Assembly: GCA_903946745.1 (NCBI GenBank)
Contig: CAJAWW010000019.1
Span: forward strand, 1-50,478
Reading direction: 5' to 3'
DNA: 50,478 nucleotides
Source of the DNA: an uncultured beta proteobacterium
Lineage (GTDB): Bacteria > Pseudomonadota > Gammaproteobacteria > Burkholderiales > Rhodocyclaceae
The notes beneath the pieces are model-generated. The model worked only from the letters and a program-made list of their open reading frames with translations, did no database searches and was not told the DNA's origin. Below, piece by piece: positions 1 through 8,729 of the stretch (its first letter is position 1; every line of letters begins with the position of its first letter). The translations under genes were made by a program, and so were the position numbers.

Positions 1-122
1 AGTCGTAGTGGCGTCAGATCACGGTCAAACACCAGAAGCTCATGCTGAGCCTGAGATAGAACGCGGTCAATTGCAGTACGGAAATCGGTCTCCGCGAAGA
101 GTGGGGTGTAGGAGGTCGTCAC
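1..122 (-). CDS. Partial CDS, N-terminus of an unrecognised protein (PLD-fold-like)
   Basis: An open frame starts at a GTG (122-120) that overlaps the roxA stop codon as GTGA and runs off the left edge of the window without a stop, giving 40 codons. The visible protein contains FRTAIDRVLSQAQHELLVFD, which is consistent with the start of a compact domain. Similar segments occur in betaproteobacterial proteins with a phospholipase-D-like fold of unknown role, but that is recollection and not shown here. The 4-base overlap suggests translation coupled to roxA. Confidence 0.5.
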   Translation of the reverse strand, partial: MTTSYTPLFAETDFRTAIDRVLSQAQHELLVFDRDLTPLR

Positions 123-1261
123 TGTTGAAGATGTAGAAACCCGTCGCAGTAGGCTTTGTGCAAGGGTGACAGAGCAGCATCAGTCGCTGCATCGAAATCA
201 GCCAGCACCGGAGTGCAGCGGCGATCTGCGAGCATTCGTAATAGTGGAAATAGCGGTGCGGCAGGGGGGGGCGCTGGCCATTTTTCACCGTTCAGATAAA
301 AGTGCTTTCCGGAAAATAATAACTGGGTGCGAGCATCCAGCCGTATTCCACGCTTGCGTGCCTGCATCGAAAATTTTGCCAGAGACAGTGGTTGTGATGG
401 CGATTCAAAAATGACATGCGATTTCGGTTCGCTCAGCGATGCGCCGAGAAAATCACGAATGGTCTGCCGATTCCAGCGCACGCCGGTCAGTAGTTCAGTG
501 ACCTGATCGATCATGGCAGCACCGATTTCAGCCGGATGTTTCTGGCGCTTGAGGTCGGGATCGGCATAGCGACCTTGCAGGCAGATGTGATCTTGCAGAA
601 ACATCAGGAACTGTTCCGCCAGTTCTTGTGCGGGCGGTGCGCGAAATCCGACCGATAGTGTCATGCATTCGCCTTCGGCAGTGCCGTCATGCGCCCATTC
701 TGGCGGAAGATAGAGCAGGTCGCCAGGTTCGAGCAACAAATCCTGGGTGGGCCTGAAGTCTTTGAGGATGCGTACCGGTAGCCCCTCGATCAGGGTTTGA
801 TCTTTTTGTTTGCCGATGCGCCAGCGGCGCCGACCCATGCCTTGCAACAGAAATACATCGTAGCTATCGAAGTGCGGGCCCACGCCGCCACCGTCGGTGG
901 CGTAGCTGACCATCAGGTCGTCGAGTCGTGCGTAGGGAATGAAGTCGAAATTTCGCTGGAGTGCATCGCCGGCTTCGAGTGCCAGGTTGACGCTTTGCAC
1001 CAGCACCGTCCAGGGTTTGGCGGAACGTTTCAGTGAATGCGCGCTGAACGGGCCGTGGCGCAGCTGCCAGCCCCCAGTTTGTGAGACAAAGCGTGATTCC
1101 ATGTCGTCACGTGTGGCGAGTTGCAGTAAGGCGTCGCGGGTGAGTAGATGCTCGATGCCGGGCGCGGCACCACGCACCAGCAGAGGTTTTTTTTGCCAGT
1201 AGTCGGCGAGAAATTTTTCCGGTGTCATGCCACCGAGCAGGCGAGTGAGTTCGAGTTTCAT
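119..1261 (-). CDS. roxA: Ribosomal oxygenase RoxA-type (L16 arginine hydroxylase), cupin/JmjC fold
   Basis: A 380-residue Fe(II)/2-oxoglutarate dioxygenase of the YcfD/RoxA family. Known members hydroxylate an arginine of ribosomal protein L16. The start at 1261 (MKLELTRLLGGMTPEKFLAD) gives a length close to the usual 370-380; the frame stays open further upstream but that part has no family character and would run into rlmD. The metal triad is visible as H130 and D132 in GPHFDSYDVFLLQG and a distal H191 in LPPEWAHDG. The C-terminal part would be the winged-helix dimer domain of the family. Divergent from rlmD with about 55 bp between the starts, so the two promoters must lie close together or overlap. 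Confidence 0.9.
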   Translation of the reverse strand: MKLELTRLLGGMTPEKFLADYWQKKPLLVRGAAPGIEHLLTRDALLQLATRDDMESRFVSQTGGWQLRHGPFSAHSLKRSAKPWTVLVQSVNLALEAGDALQRNFDFIPYARLDDLMVSYATDGGGVGPHFDSYDVFLLQGMGRRRWRIGKQKDQTLIEGLPVRILKDFRPTQDLLLEPGDLLYLPPEWAHDGTAEGECMTLSVGFRAPPAQELAEQFLMFLQDHICLQGRYADPDLKRQKHPAEIGAAMIDQVTELLTGVRWNRQTIRDFLGASLSEPKSHVIFESPSQPLSLAKFSMQARKRGIRLDARTQLLFSGKHFYLNGEKWPAPPPAAPLFPLLRMLADRRCTPVLADFDAATDAALSPLHKAYCDGFLHLQQ

Positions 1262-1316
1262 CGGGCGATTATAATCGCGCCCCTTTCCGGTCTCCTTGAT
1301 ACCTACCCCATCTCTC

Positions 1317-2615
1317 ATGCTGCTGGCTACTATTGAATCGCTGGATAACGAAGGGCGCGGCGTGGCGCATGTCGACGGCAAGACGATCTTCATTGAAGGT
1401 GCGCTTCCTGACGAGGTAGTCGAGTACGCGAGCTATCGCCGAAAGCGGAACTTCGAGCAGGCCGAGACAGTGCGTGTGGTGCGCGCATCCAGCCAGCGCG
1501 TGACGCCGCCTTGCCCGCATTACGGAGTTTGTGGCGGGTGTTCGATGCAGCACATGAATCTGTTCGCGCAAACCGCCGCCAAGCAGCGCGTGTTGGAAGA
1601 TGCGCTCTGGCATATTGGGCGCGTGCGCTCGGAACAGTTGCTGCCGGCGATTCGTGGTGAGGGATGGGGCTATCGGCATCGTGCGCGGCTATCGGCACGC
1701 AGTGTGGCCAAAAAAGGCGGTACGCTGATTGGTTTTCGCGAAAAGCACAGCAGTTTTGTGGCGGTGATGGATTCGTGCCCGGTGTTACCGGCACGGGTGT
1801 CGGCGCTGATTCCTGTACTGAAAAATTTGTTTGGCCGCTTGTCAATTCCCGAGCGCTTGCCGCAGATCGAGGTATCAGTCGGCGGTGAGCAGATCGTTTT
1901 GGTGCTCCGGCACCTTGCGCCTTTGACGGCTGCCGACGAAGAACTTCTACGCGATTTTTCTGAGCTGCATGACGTGGTTTGGTATTTACAGGCAAAAGGG
2001 CCGGACAGCGTAACGCTGCTGCATCCGAAAGGGGCTCCGCCGCTGGCCTATGCGCTGCCTGACTTCGGGCTGGAGATGATTTTCCGCCCGATTGATTTCA
2101 CGCAGATTAATCATGGTGTCAATTGCATGCTGGTACGCCGTGCGATGAGTCTGTTGGCACCCGTCGCCGGAGAGCGCATCGGCGATCTGTTTTGCGGGCT
2201 GGGTAATTTTACGTTGCCGATTGCGGTATCCGGTGCGCGCGTTCTGGGTATTGAGGGTAGTGCGCAACTCGTGCAGCGCGCCCGTGAGAATGCCGCGCAC
2301 AATGGATTGAGCGAGCGTTGCGAATTTGCCGTGGCCAATCTGTTTGAAGCCAGCCCAGAGAGTCTGATGGCATGGGGGCATCTGGACAAGTTGTTGATTG
2401 ATCCGCCGCGTGATGGTGCGATGGCGGTTATCAACGCCTTACCGGCCGAGGGCGGGCCGCAGCGGATTGTTTATGTCTCGTGCAGCCCGGCAACGCTGGC
2501 ACGCGATGCGGGTTTGCTGGTGCATGAAAAGGGCTATGCGCTGCGTTCGGTCGGTATTGCCAGTATGTTTCCGCATACATCTCACGTCGAATCAATCGCA
2601 TTATTCGAAAAATAA
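1317..2615 (+). CDS. rlmD: 23S rRNA (uracil-1939-C5)-methyltransferase RlmD
   Basis: An SAM-dependent rRNA methyltransferase of the RlmD/RumA family, which makes 5-methyluridine at position 1939 of 23S rRNA. The order is an N-terminal TRAM domain (about residues 1-55), three cysteines in CPHYGVCGGC and a fourth in DSCPVLP that would hold a 4Fe-4S cluster, then the methyltransferase domain with GDLFCGLGNFTLPI, LIDPPRDGA and the catalytic-cysteine motif YVSCSPATLARD. Starting at ATG 1317 gives 432 residues, matching the usual length. An in-frame ATG at 1296 would add seven residues and cannot be excluded. Confidence 0.95.
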   Translation: MLLATIESLDNEGRGVAHVDGKTIFIEGALPDEVVEYASYRRKRNFEQAETVRVVRASSQRVTPPCPHYGVCGGCSMQHMNLFAQTAAKQRVLEDALWHIGRVRSEQLLPAIRGEGWGYRHRARLSARSVAKKGGTLIGFREKHSSFVAVMDSCPVLPARVSALIPVLKNLFGRLSIPERLPQIEVSVGGEQIVLVLRHLAPLTAADEELLRDFSELHDVVWYLQAKGPDSVTLLHPKGAPPLAYALPDFGLEMIFRPIDFTQINHGVNCMLVRRAMSLLAPVAGERIGDLFCGLGNFTLPIAVSGARVLGIEGSAQLVQRARENAAHNGLSERCEFAVANLFEASPESLMAWGHLDKLLIDPPRDGAMAVINALPAEGGPQRIVYVSCSPATLARDAGLLVHEKGYALRSVGIASMFPHTSHVESIALFEK

Positions 2616-2620
2616 CCGCC

Positions 2621-2658
2621 AAAAAAAAGCGACTCTCGGAGCAGAACTCCGGAGTCGC
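2621..2658 (-). terminator. Rho-independent terminator of the BI-1 family gene
   Basis: The stem GCGACTC(T)CGGAG at 2629-2641 pairs with CTCCGGAGTCGC at 2647-2658 with one bulged base and a 5-base loop. Eight A residues at 2621-2628 become a U run on the minus transcript, so the site ends the minus-strand gene that stops at 2706. It lies directly after the rlmD stop. Confidence 0.8.
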
Positions 2659-2705
2659 TGGTTTGCCGTGGTTTGAGCGTCGACTTTTTACATCAACAAC
2701 TCAAC

Positions 2706-3398
2706 TCAATCACGGTCGCCCGTGAAGGCCATCAGCAGTTGCAGCAGGCTGACGAAAATATTGTAGATGCTCAGATAAACGGATAGCGTGGCCGAAATAT
2801 AGTTGTCTTCGCCGCCATGCACGATGCGATTGATGTCGTACAGAATATAGCCCGAGAACAGCACGATGGCGATCGCCGAAATCGCCAACGACAGGGCGGG
2901 AACCTGGAAGAAGATGTTGGCTGCAGCCGCCAGCAGCAGCAGGATCACGCCGGCAAAGAGAAACTTGCCGATATTCGAGAAATCACGTTTGGTGGTCGAT
3001 GCAACGCCGGCGAGGGCGCAGAAGATCGCCCCGGTGCCGCCTGCCGCCATGGCGATCAATGTGCCGCCGTTGGAGAAGCCCAGCGCCGCTTGCAGAATGC
3101 GTGACAGCATCAGCCCCATGAAGAAGGTAAAGCCGAGCAGCAGCGCAACGCCCATGCCGCTGTTTTTGGTGCGCTCAATGCCGTACATGAAGCCGAACGC
3201 TACGCCCAGAAACAGCAGGAAACCGATGAAGGGGCTGCCGGCAAAGAACGAAAATTTCATCTGAACGCCGAGCAATGCGCCAAGAACGGTTGGAACCATC
3301 GACGCGGCAAGCAGAGCGTAGGTATTACGCAGTACGCGCTGTTGGCGTTCTGCAACATCCTGCGTGGCGGATGGCGTGTAGGTGTTGATGTTTTCCAT
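2706..3398 (-). CDS. Bax inhibitor-1/YccA family inner-membrane protein
   Basis: A 230-residue protein with seven predicted hydrophobic segments after a short polar N-terminus, the plan of the BI-1/YccA/YbhL family (usually 220-240 residues). The C-terminal part (ILYDINRIVHGGEDNYI, then SVYLSIYNIFVSLLQLL) carries the conserved acidic residues of the family. Some members modulate the FtsH protease or act as pH-sensitive cation leaks; which applies here is unknown. The start has a good ribosome binding site (GGAGG 14 bases upstream). It is a single gene ended by the terminator at 2621-2658. Confidence 0.9.
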   Translation of the reverse strand: MENINTYTPSATQDVAERQQRVLRNTYALLAASMVPTVLGALLGVQMKFSFFAGSPFIGFLLFLGVAFGFMYGIERTKNSGMGVALLLGFTFFMGLMLSRILQAALGFSNGGTLIAMAAGGTGAIFCALAGVASTTKRDFSNIGKFLFAGVILLLLAAAANIFFQVPALSLAISAIAIVLFSGYILYDINRIVHGGEDNYISATLSVYLSIYNIFVSLLQLLMAFTGDRD

Positions 3399-3551
3399 GG
3401 TCTTGCATTACCTCCGGATAAAAGACACAACGCTATGACATGCACCGTCCCAGCAAGTTCCGCCAGACAGTTGCACGATTATATAACCGGTTGCGATTGC
3501 GGGTCGTGATGCCCTATGCTTGCGAGTGTGAATAACCTGATTCCGATTGAC

Positions 3552-6194
3552 ATGCAGACCATTTATCTCAAGGATTACACCCCGCCCGCCTTTTTGATCG
3601 ACACAGTCACTCTTGATGTTGATTTCAAGCCGGGTGACACGCGGGTGACCGCATGCATTGCGTTACGGCGTAATGCCGCGTTTGTCGATCCTGCTGCGCC
3701 GTTGGTGCTGGATGGCGAAGAACTCGAAACGCTGCGTGTGGCGATCGACGGGCGCGATTTGCTGCCGACAGAAATGACATTCAGCCCCGGTCAGTTGTCG
3801 CTCACCAATGTGCCGGATGCTTTTGAACTGCGCACGGTGGTACGGATTCATCCGGATGCCAACACGCGGTTGTCGGGTCTGTACCGTTCTGTGGATGGCT
3901 ATTTCACACAATGCGAGGCGCAGGGTTTTCGGCGTATCACCTGGTTTCTTGATCGTCCCGATGTCATGGCGCGTTACCGTGTGACGCTGCATGCTGACCG
4001 CACAACGCTACCCGTGCTGTTGTCCAATGGTAATCCGGTGGGGCAGGGCGATGAATCAGGTGGGCGTCACTGGGCTTCCTGGGAGGATCCATTCCCCAAG
4101 CCCTGCTATTTGTTTGCGTTGGTTGCGGGGCGGTTGGATGTTCTGCGCGACAGTTATCGCACGGTATCCGGGCGCACCGTGCACCTCGCTATCTATGTTG
4201 AGTCGGGCAAGCTTGATCAGTGCGGTCATGCCATGGCCGCACTGAAAAAGTCGATGCGCTGGGACGAAGATCGCTTCGGACTTGAATGTGATCTGGATCA
4301 CTACATGATCGTTGCCGTGGGCGACTTCAATATGGGTGCGATGGAGAACAAAGGCCTCAATATCTTCAATACCAAGTACGTTCTCGCTCGCCCGGATGTA
4401 GCGACTGACGGCGACTACGAAAACATTGATCGCGTGGTCGCACACGAGTATTTCCACAACTGGACTGGTCATCGCGTGACCTGCCGTGACTGGTTTCAGC
4501 TTTCTCTGAAAGAGGGGCTGACCGTCTATCGCGATCAGGAATTCGGTGCCGATATGCACAGCCCGGCAGTCAGCCGCATTCGTGATGTGCGCGGTTTGCG
4601 TGCCGCCCAGTTCCCCGAAGATGCCGGGCCGATGGCGCATCCTGTGCGTCCGGCGTCCTACATGGAGATCAATAATTTTTATACGGCCACCGTGTATGAA
4701 AAAGGTGCCGAAGTGGTGCGCATGATCGAAGTGTTGATTGGTCGTGAAAACTTCCGCCGCGGTATGGATATCTATTTCGCGCGACATGATGGCCAGGCAG
4801 TGACGTGCGATGACTTTGTTGCCGCCATGGCCGATGCCTCCGGTGTTGATCTCACGCAATTCATGCGTTGGTACGCGCAGGCAGGTACGCCGCATTTGAT
4901 GGCTAGCGGTGAATACAATGCCGCCACACGGCGTTATGTGCTGACGGTGAAGCAGGCGTGTGCGCCGTTGGTGGGGCAGGGCGAAAAACTTCCGTATCAC
5001 CTGCCTATCAGAGTGGGGTTGGTCGGTCCGGATGGCGTTGACCTGCCTTGCAACGACACGGTGTTGTCATTCACCGAGGCTGAACAGCATTTCGTTTTCG
5101 AGGGCGTTACTGCCGCGCCCGTGCCTTCTTTGCTGCGGCGGTTTTCTGCCCCCGTGATCCTTGATTACGCTTACAGCGATGACGATCTGGCACTTCTGCT
5201 TGCCAGCGACAGTGACCCGTTCAACCGCTGGGAAGCCGGACAGCGGTTAGCCGGACGACTGATTTTGGCTGCTGCAAAAATCGATACCACAAGGGTACTT
5301 CCTTCGGGGCACGGTGACAACACGTCACCCGCGTACATTTGGCCAGATAGCTTCGCCTGTGCCGTGCAACGGGTGCTCGAACGGGCGGCGGAAGACCCCG
5401 GGTTCGCCGCCGAGGCGCTCACTTTGCCGACAGAAGCCACGCTAGCGGAGCAACTCGACGTGGTTGATCCAGACGCGCTGCACGCTGCACGCAACAGTCT
5501 GCGCCGTTTCATTTCTGCCCAGCTTGGCACGGCGCTGGCGGATTGTTACGCGCGCTTGGCACCGACTACGTCGTATCGTCCTGATTCAGCCGAGGCTGGC
5601 CGCCGCGCCTTGCGCAATCTGTGTCTTTCTTACATGGCCGAAGCCGATACGCCGCAAATTCGCGCGCTGACGTTGCGTCAGTTTGAAACGGCCGACAATA
5701 TGACCGATCAGTATGCAGCATTGCATGTGCTAGCTCAGTGTGATGGCTCGGAGCGCGAAGTTGCGCTGGCGGCATTCCACGCGCGCTGGCAGCACGAGGC
5801 GCTGGTGATCGATAAGTGGCTCCAGGTCCAGGCAGGCAGCCGACGTGCCGGCACGCTGGCTGAAGTTGTGCGTCTGGTCGGCCATCCATCATTCGACATC
5901 CGCAACCCGAACAAGGTGTATGCGCTGCTCAGGGGCTTTGGCGCAAACCATGTGCGCTTTCATGCGGCAGATGGCGCTGGCTATCGATTTATCGCAGACA
6001 AAATTGCGGTGCTGGATTCGATCAACCCGCAAGTCGCGGCACGGTTGGCGCGCTGTTTCGATCGCTGGCGCAGATTCGATACGGCGCGTCAAGCTCACGC
6101 CCGCGCTGTACTTGGCGCATTGCACACGCGTTCAGGGCTATCGCGTGATGTATTCGAAATTGTCGATCGTTCGCTGCAGTGCAGTGTGCTTTAG
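3552..6194 (+). CDS. pepN: Aminopeptidase N (M1 family zinc metallopeptidase)
   Basis: A cytoplasmic broad-specificity aminopeptidase. Using ATG 3552 (MQTIYLKDYTPPAF) the protein has 880 residues, close to the 870 of E. coli PepN, and the zinc ligands fall at H298, H302 and E321 with catalytic E299, nearly identical to the E. coli numbers. The motif HEYFHNWTGHRV and the substrate-anchoring GAMENKGL are both intact. The frame remains open to 3516, twelve codons further upstream, without family similarity. After the M1 catalytic domain come the beta-domain and the helical C-terminal domain. No strong terminator was seen after the stop. Confidence 0.95.
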   Translation: MQTIYLKDYTPPAFLIDTVTLDVDFKPGDTRVTACIALRRNAAFVDPAAPLVLDGEELETLRVAIDGRDLLPTEMTFSPGQLSLTNVPDAFELRTVVRIHPDANTRLSGLYRSVDGYFTQCEAQGFRRITWFLDRPDVMARYRVTLHADRTTLPVLLSNGNPVGQGDESGGRHWASWEDPFPKPCYLFALVAGRLDVLRDSYRTVSGRTVHLAIYVESGKLDQCGHAMAALKKSMRWDEDRFGLECDLDHYMIVAVGDFNMGAMENKGLNIFNTKYVLARPDVATDGDYENIDRVVAHEYFHNWTGHRVTCRDWFQLSLKEGLTVYRDQEFGADMHSPAVSRIRDVRGLRAAQFPEDAGPMAHPVRPASYMEINNFYTATVYEKGAEVVRMIEVLIGRENFRRGMDIYFARHDGQAVTCDDFVAAMADASGVDLTQFMRWYAQAGTPHLMASGEYNAATRRYVLTVKQACAPLVGQGEKLPYHLPIRVGLVGPDGVDLPCNDTVLSFTEAEQHFVFEGVTAAPVPSLLRRFSAPVILDYAYSDDDLALLLASDSDPFNRWEAGQRLAGRLILAAAKIDTTRVLPSGHGDNTSPAYIWPDSFACAVQRVLERAAEDPGFAAEALTLPTEATLAEQLDVVDPDALHAARNSLRRFISAQLGTALADCYARLAPTTSYRPDSAEAGRRALRNLCLSYMAEADTPQIRALTLRQFETADNMTDQYAALHVLAQCDGSEREVALAAFHARWQHEALVIDKWLQVQAGSRRAGTLAEVVRLVGHPSFDIRNPNKVYALLRGFGANHVRFHAADGAGYRFIADKIAVLDSINPQVAARLARCFDRWRRFDTARQAHARAVLGALHTRSGLSRDVFEIVDRSLQCSVL

Positions 6195-6362
6195 TCTGTA
6201 ATTCATTGTAAATAAATTTGTTAAGTTTTTTTGTTCTTATTCCCACTCAACCATCAACGAGCCTTTGAACCCCGCATGAATAATGGGTTCTGCTCATTTT
6301 ACCCCCGCTGATACCGTCAAATCGCCCGAAAACCCTTGCGCTGACTGATTCTCGGCAATTCA

Positions 6363-6671
6363 CTACCCATCTTCCAATCTCTCGGCGTATCCCGCCTCGC
6401 GCTGGCTGCGGATCGCAAGGACAAAGACGATATCCATCTCGGGTACATAACGATAGAGCGCGAGATAGCCTCGGGTACGGCGACCAATGACAAGTTCCCG
6501 TTTGCCATTCGCTACAGGTCGACCGATCAGGGGGTTCTGCTCCAAGACATCCAAAGCGGTGATGATTTCCCCAATACGCTGGCCAGAATTCTCGACCTGA
6601 TAGGTTTCCAGGTGTACAAGGAGGCGATCGAAGTCCTCCGCAACCTCTGGGGACAACTCGATTCTGGCCAT
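6363..6671 (-). CDS. RelE/ParE superfamily toxin
   Basis: A 102-residue basic protein of the ParE/RelE toxin fold. The core (IELSPEVAEDFDRLLVHLE near the start, NPLIGRPVANGKRELVIGR in the middle, YRYVPEMDIVFVLAIRSQRE near the end) follows the plasmid-stabilisation toxin pattern. ParE members inhibit gyrase and RelE members cut mRNA at the ribosome; the sequence does not settle which. It starts one base after the antitoxin stop (TGA-A-ATG), so the two are translationally coupled, antitoxin first. Confidence 0.85.
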   Translation of the reverse strand: MARIELSPEVAEDFDRLLVHLETYQVENSGQRIGEIITALDVLEQNPLIGRPVANGKRELVIGRRTRGYLALYRYVPEMDIVFVLAIRSQREAGYAERLEDG

Positions 6672-6672
6672 T

Positions 6673-6966
6673 TCAGCGTGCCAGTTTTCTGGCTACGGGA
6701 CGCTTGGCAGATTTTCCGGCGACACGGGCTTCGAGATACTTGCGCATCTCTGTCCATGGAATGGTTTTGCCGGAGGCCACAATGTCGGCATAACGCTGTT
6801 CTGCCACCGCATCAAAGTTTGCCCTGAGTTCAGCCTGCTGCGTCTTTTCGGCAATGGCCTCCAGAATGAATCCATGGGCTGTCGTCCCGGAGCGTTTTGC
6901 TGCGGTTGCCACCCGTGCTTTCAGATCTTCGGGCAGGCGAATAGTCGTGGTGGTCATAACAGACAC
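6673..6966 (-). CDS. Ribbon-helix-helix (CopG-type) antitoxin
   Basis: A 97-residue protein. The N-terminal TTTIRLPEDLKARVATAAKR with following TTAHGFILEAI is a typical ribbon-helix-helix DNA-binding domain; the basic, Ala-rich tail after residue 60 would wrap the toxin. The start at 6966 or at the second Met (6957) are both possible. It lies upstream of the ParE-like toxin, as usual for parDE, and just downstream of palindromes that may serve as its operator. The pair sits between pepN and guaA, which points to an acquired module. Confidence 0.85.
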   Translation of the reverse strand: MSVMTTTTIRLPEDLKARVATAAKRSGTTAHGFILEAIAEKTQQAELRANFDAVAEQRYADIVASGKTIPWTEMRKYLEARVAGKSAKRPVARKLAR

Positions 6967-6992
6967 TCCGATTCACAGATTGGAGCCTTATG

Positions 6993-7010
6993 GTAGCACT
7001 TATGTGCTAC
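6993..7010. promoter_or_regulatory. Candidate operator palindrome of the toxin-antitoxin operon
   Basis: The perfect 7-bp inverted repeat GTAGCAC-TTAT-GTGCTAC lies 26 bp upstream of the antitoxin start. Ribbon-helix-helix antitoxins bind such short palindromes to repress their own operon; binding here is inferred from position. Confidence 0.5.
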
Positions 7011-7027
7011 ACCGGGCGACCAGATTT

Positions 7028-7069
7028 TCTCCGCATTATTTGCGGAGATTGATGATGCTTATCTCCGCA
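7028..7069. repeat. TCTCCGCA triple repeat (palindrome plus direct copy)
   Basis: TCTCCGCA (7028-7035) is followed by its perfect inverted copy TGCGGAGA (7041-7048) after five bases, and by a third, direct copy at 7062-7069. On the minus strand no U run follows the hairpin, so it is a poor intrinsic terminator for guaA. It could be a second binding site for the neighbouring antitoxin or a Rho-assisted end of the guaA transcript. Confidence 0.5.
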
Positions 7070-7082
7070 GGACTCATCACAG

Positions 7083-8648
7083 TCACTCCCACTCGATGGT
7101 GGCTGGCGGTTTTCCGGAGATATCGTAAACAACCCGGTTGATGCCGCGCACTTCGTTGATGATCCGGTTGCTGACTTTTCCGAGTAGAGAGTGCGGGAGT
7201 TCGGCCCATTGCGCAGTCATGAAATCTGATGTTTGCACCGCACGCAAGGCGACGACGTATTCGTAAGTGCGACCATCGCCCATGACGCCAACGCTCTTCA
7301 CGGGAAGGAATACGGCAAACGCTTGACTGGTTTTGTCGTACCAGTCTGCTGCGCGCAATTCGTCGATAAAAATGGCATCTGCACGCCGCAGCAGATCAGC
7401 ATAATCTTGCCGCACCTCGCCGAGAATTCGCACGCCAAGACCCGGCCCCGGAAACGGATGACGATAGACCATATCGTGCGGAAGGCCGAGTGCGACACCT
7501 AATTCACGCACCTCATCCTTAAAGAGTTCGCGCAAGGGTTCCAGCAGTTTCAGATTCAGCGTTTCGGGCAAACCGCCGACATTGTGATGGCTTTTGATGG
7601 AGTGCGCTTTCTTTGTTTTTCCACCAGCCGACTCAATGACGTCAGGGTAAATTGTGCCTTGCGCCAACCATTTTGCATTGGGCAATTTTGCGGCTTCCGA
7701 CTGAAATACCTCAACGAACTCGCGACCAATGATCTTGCGCTTCTGTTCCGGATCAGAGATTCCTTTGAGATGTCCCATGAACTGAACGGTAGCATCAACA
7801 TGAATCACCTTGACGCCAAGGCTGCGGGCGAAGGTCTTCATCACCTGCTCGCCCTCGTTCAAACGCAGCAGACCGTTGTCAACAAAGACGCAGGTCAGTT
7901 GGTCGCCGATCGCACGGTGCAGCAGTGCTGCGACGACGCTCGAGTCGACGCCTCCTGACAATCCCAGAATGACTTCTTCGGTACCGACCTGCGCGCGTAC
8001 CCGCGCCACCGCCTCACTCACGTAATCGGGCATATTCCAGTCACGACCGCAGCCACAGATATCCCCTACAAATCGAGCCAGCATTTCGCGGCCTTTGAGG
8101 GTATGCGTGACTTCGGGATGGAACTGCACCGCATAAAAACCGCGCCCCTCATCGGCCATGGCGGCAATCGGCGTGGATTCGTTGCTGGCAATAACACTGA
8201 AACCCGGTGGCAACTCGGTGACTTTGTCGCCGTGACTCATCCAGACTTCAAGCAGGCCGTGCCCCTGTTCGTTGCGACGGTCTTCAATGTCGTTGAACAG
8301 CCTGGAATGCCCACGCGCACGGATTTCAGCGTAGCCAAACTCGCGCTTCCCGGAGTTTTCAACCTTGCCGCCTAGTTGTTGCGCCATGGTTTGCATGCCA
8401 TAACAGATACCCAGTACGGGCACCCCAAGTTCAAATACTACTGATGGTGCGCGCCATTCTTCGGCATCATAGACCGAGTTGGGACCGCCGGAGAGAATGA
8501 TTCCGCATGGATTGAACTCACGAATGAACGCATCAGAGACGTCAAACGGGTGCAACTCGCAATACACCTGCTGCTCGCGTACGCGACGCGCAATGAGTTG
8601 CGCTACCTGGGAACCAAAATCAAGGATGAGAATTTTCTGGCGGGACAT
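7083..8648 (-). CDS. guaA: GMP synthase (glutamine-hydrolysing)
   Basis: Converts XMP to GMP with ATP and glutamine, the last step of guanine nucleotide synthesis. The 521 residues match the usual length. The class I glutaminase domain has nucleophile C82 in GICYGMQ and the His/Glu pair in [10 protein letters not shown]. The ATP-pyrophosphatase domain has the P-loop [17 protein letters not shown], and the C-terminal dimerisation domain ends in the characteristic KPPATIEWE. It lies downstream of guaB on the same strand, separated by a terminator, so part of its expression may come from read-through or its own promoter. Confidence 0.97.
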   Translation of the reverse strand: MSRQKILILDFGSQVAQLIARRVREQQVYCELHPFDVSDAFIREFNPCGIILSGGPNSVYDAEEWRAPSVVFELGVPVLGICYGMQTMAQQLGGKVENSGKREFGYAEIRARGHSRLFNDIEDRRNEQGHGLLEVWMSHGDKVTELPPGFSVIASNESTPIAAMADEGRGFYAVQFHPEVTHTLKGREMLARFVGDICGCGRDWNMPDYVSEAVARVRAQVGTEEVILGLSGGVDSSVVAALLHRAIGDQLTCVFVDNGLLRLNEGEQVMKTFARSLGVKVIHVDATVQFMGHLKGISDPEQKRKIIGREFVEVFQSEAAKLPNAKWLAQGTIYPDVIESAGGKTKKAHSIKSHHNVGGLPETLNLKLLEPLRELFKDEVRELGVALGLPHDMVYRHPFPGPGLGVRILGEVRQDYADLLRRADAIFIDELRAADWYDKTSQAFAVFLPVKSVGVMGDGRTYEYVVALRAVQTSDFMTAQWAELPHSLLGKVSNRIINEVRGINRVVYDISGKPPATIEWE

Positions 8649-8678
8649 AGGCGGGTCTCAAAAATAATGCTCACAATC

Positions 8679-8712
8679 AAAAAAGGCGGCTACCCTTGAT
8701 GGGTGCCGCCTT
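8679..8712 (-). terminator. Rho-independent terminator between guaB and guaA
   Basis: The stem AAGGCGGC (8683-8690) with ACCC continues into GGGT-GCCGCCTT (8701-8712). The A run at 8679-8684 becomes a U run on the minus transcript. It ends guaB messages or attenuates entry into guaA. Confidence 0.8.
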
Positions 8713-8729
8713 GTCAAAAGGGTTGCCGG

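Noticed and set aside
4056-5000. 314-codon minus-strand open frame inside pepN
   Set aside because: It lies wholly opposite pepN, whose catalytic motifs are intact. The product is His/Arg-rich and shows no domain, as expected for an antisense shadow.
6237-6265. Minus-strand stretch reading GSLMVEWE-stop, resembling the end of GuaA
   Set aside because: Only about ten codons look similar and no upstream guaA-like sequence exists, so a gene remnant cannot be supported.
7028-7048. Palindrome as an intrinsic terminator of guaA
   Set aside because: On the minus strand the hairpin is followed by AAAATC and not by a U run.
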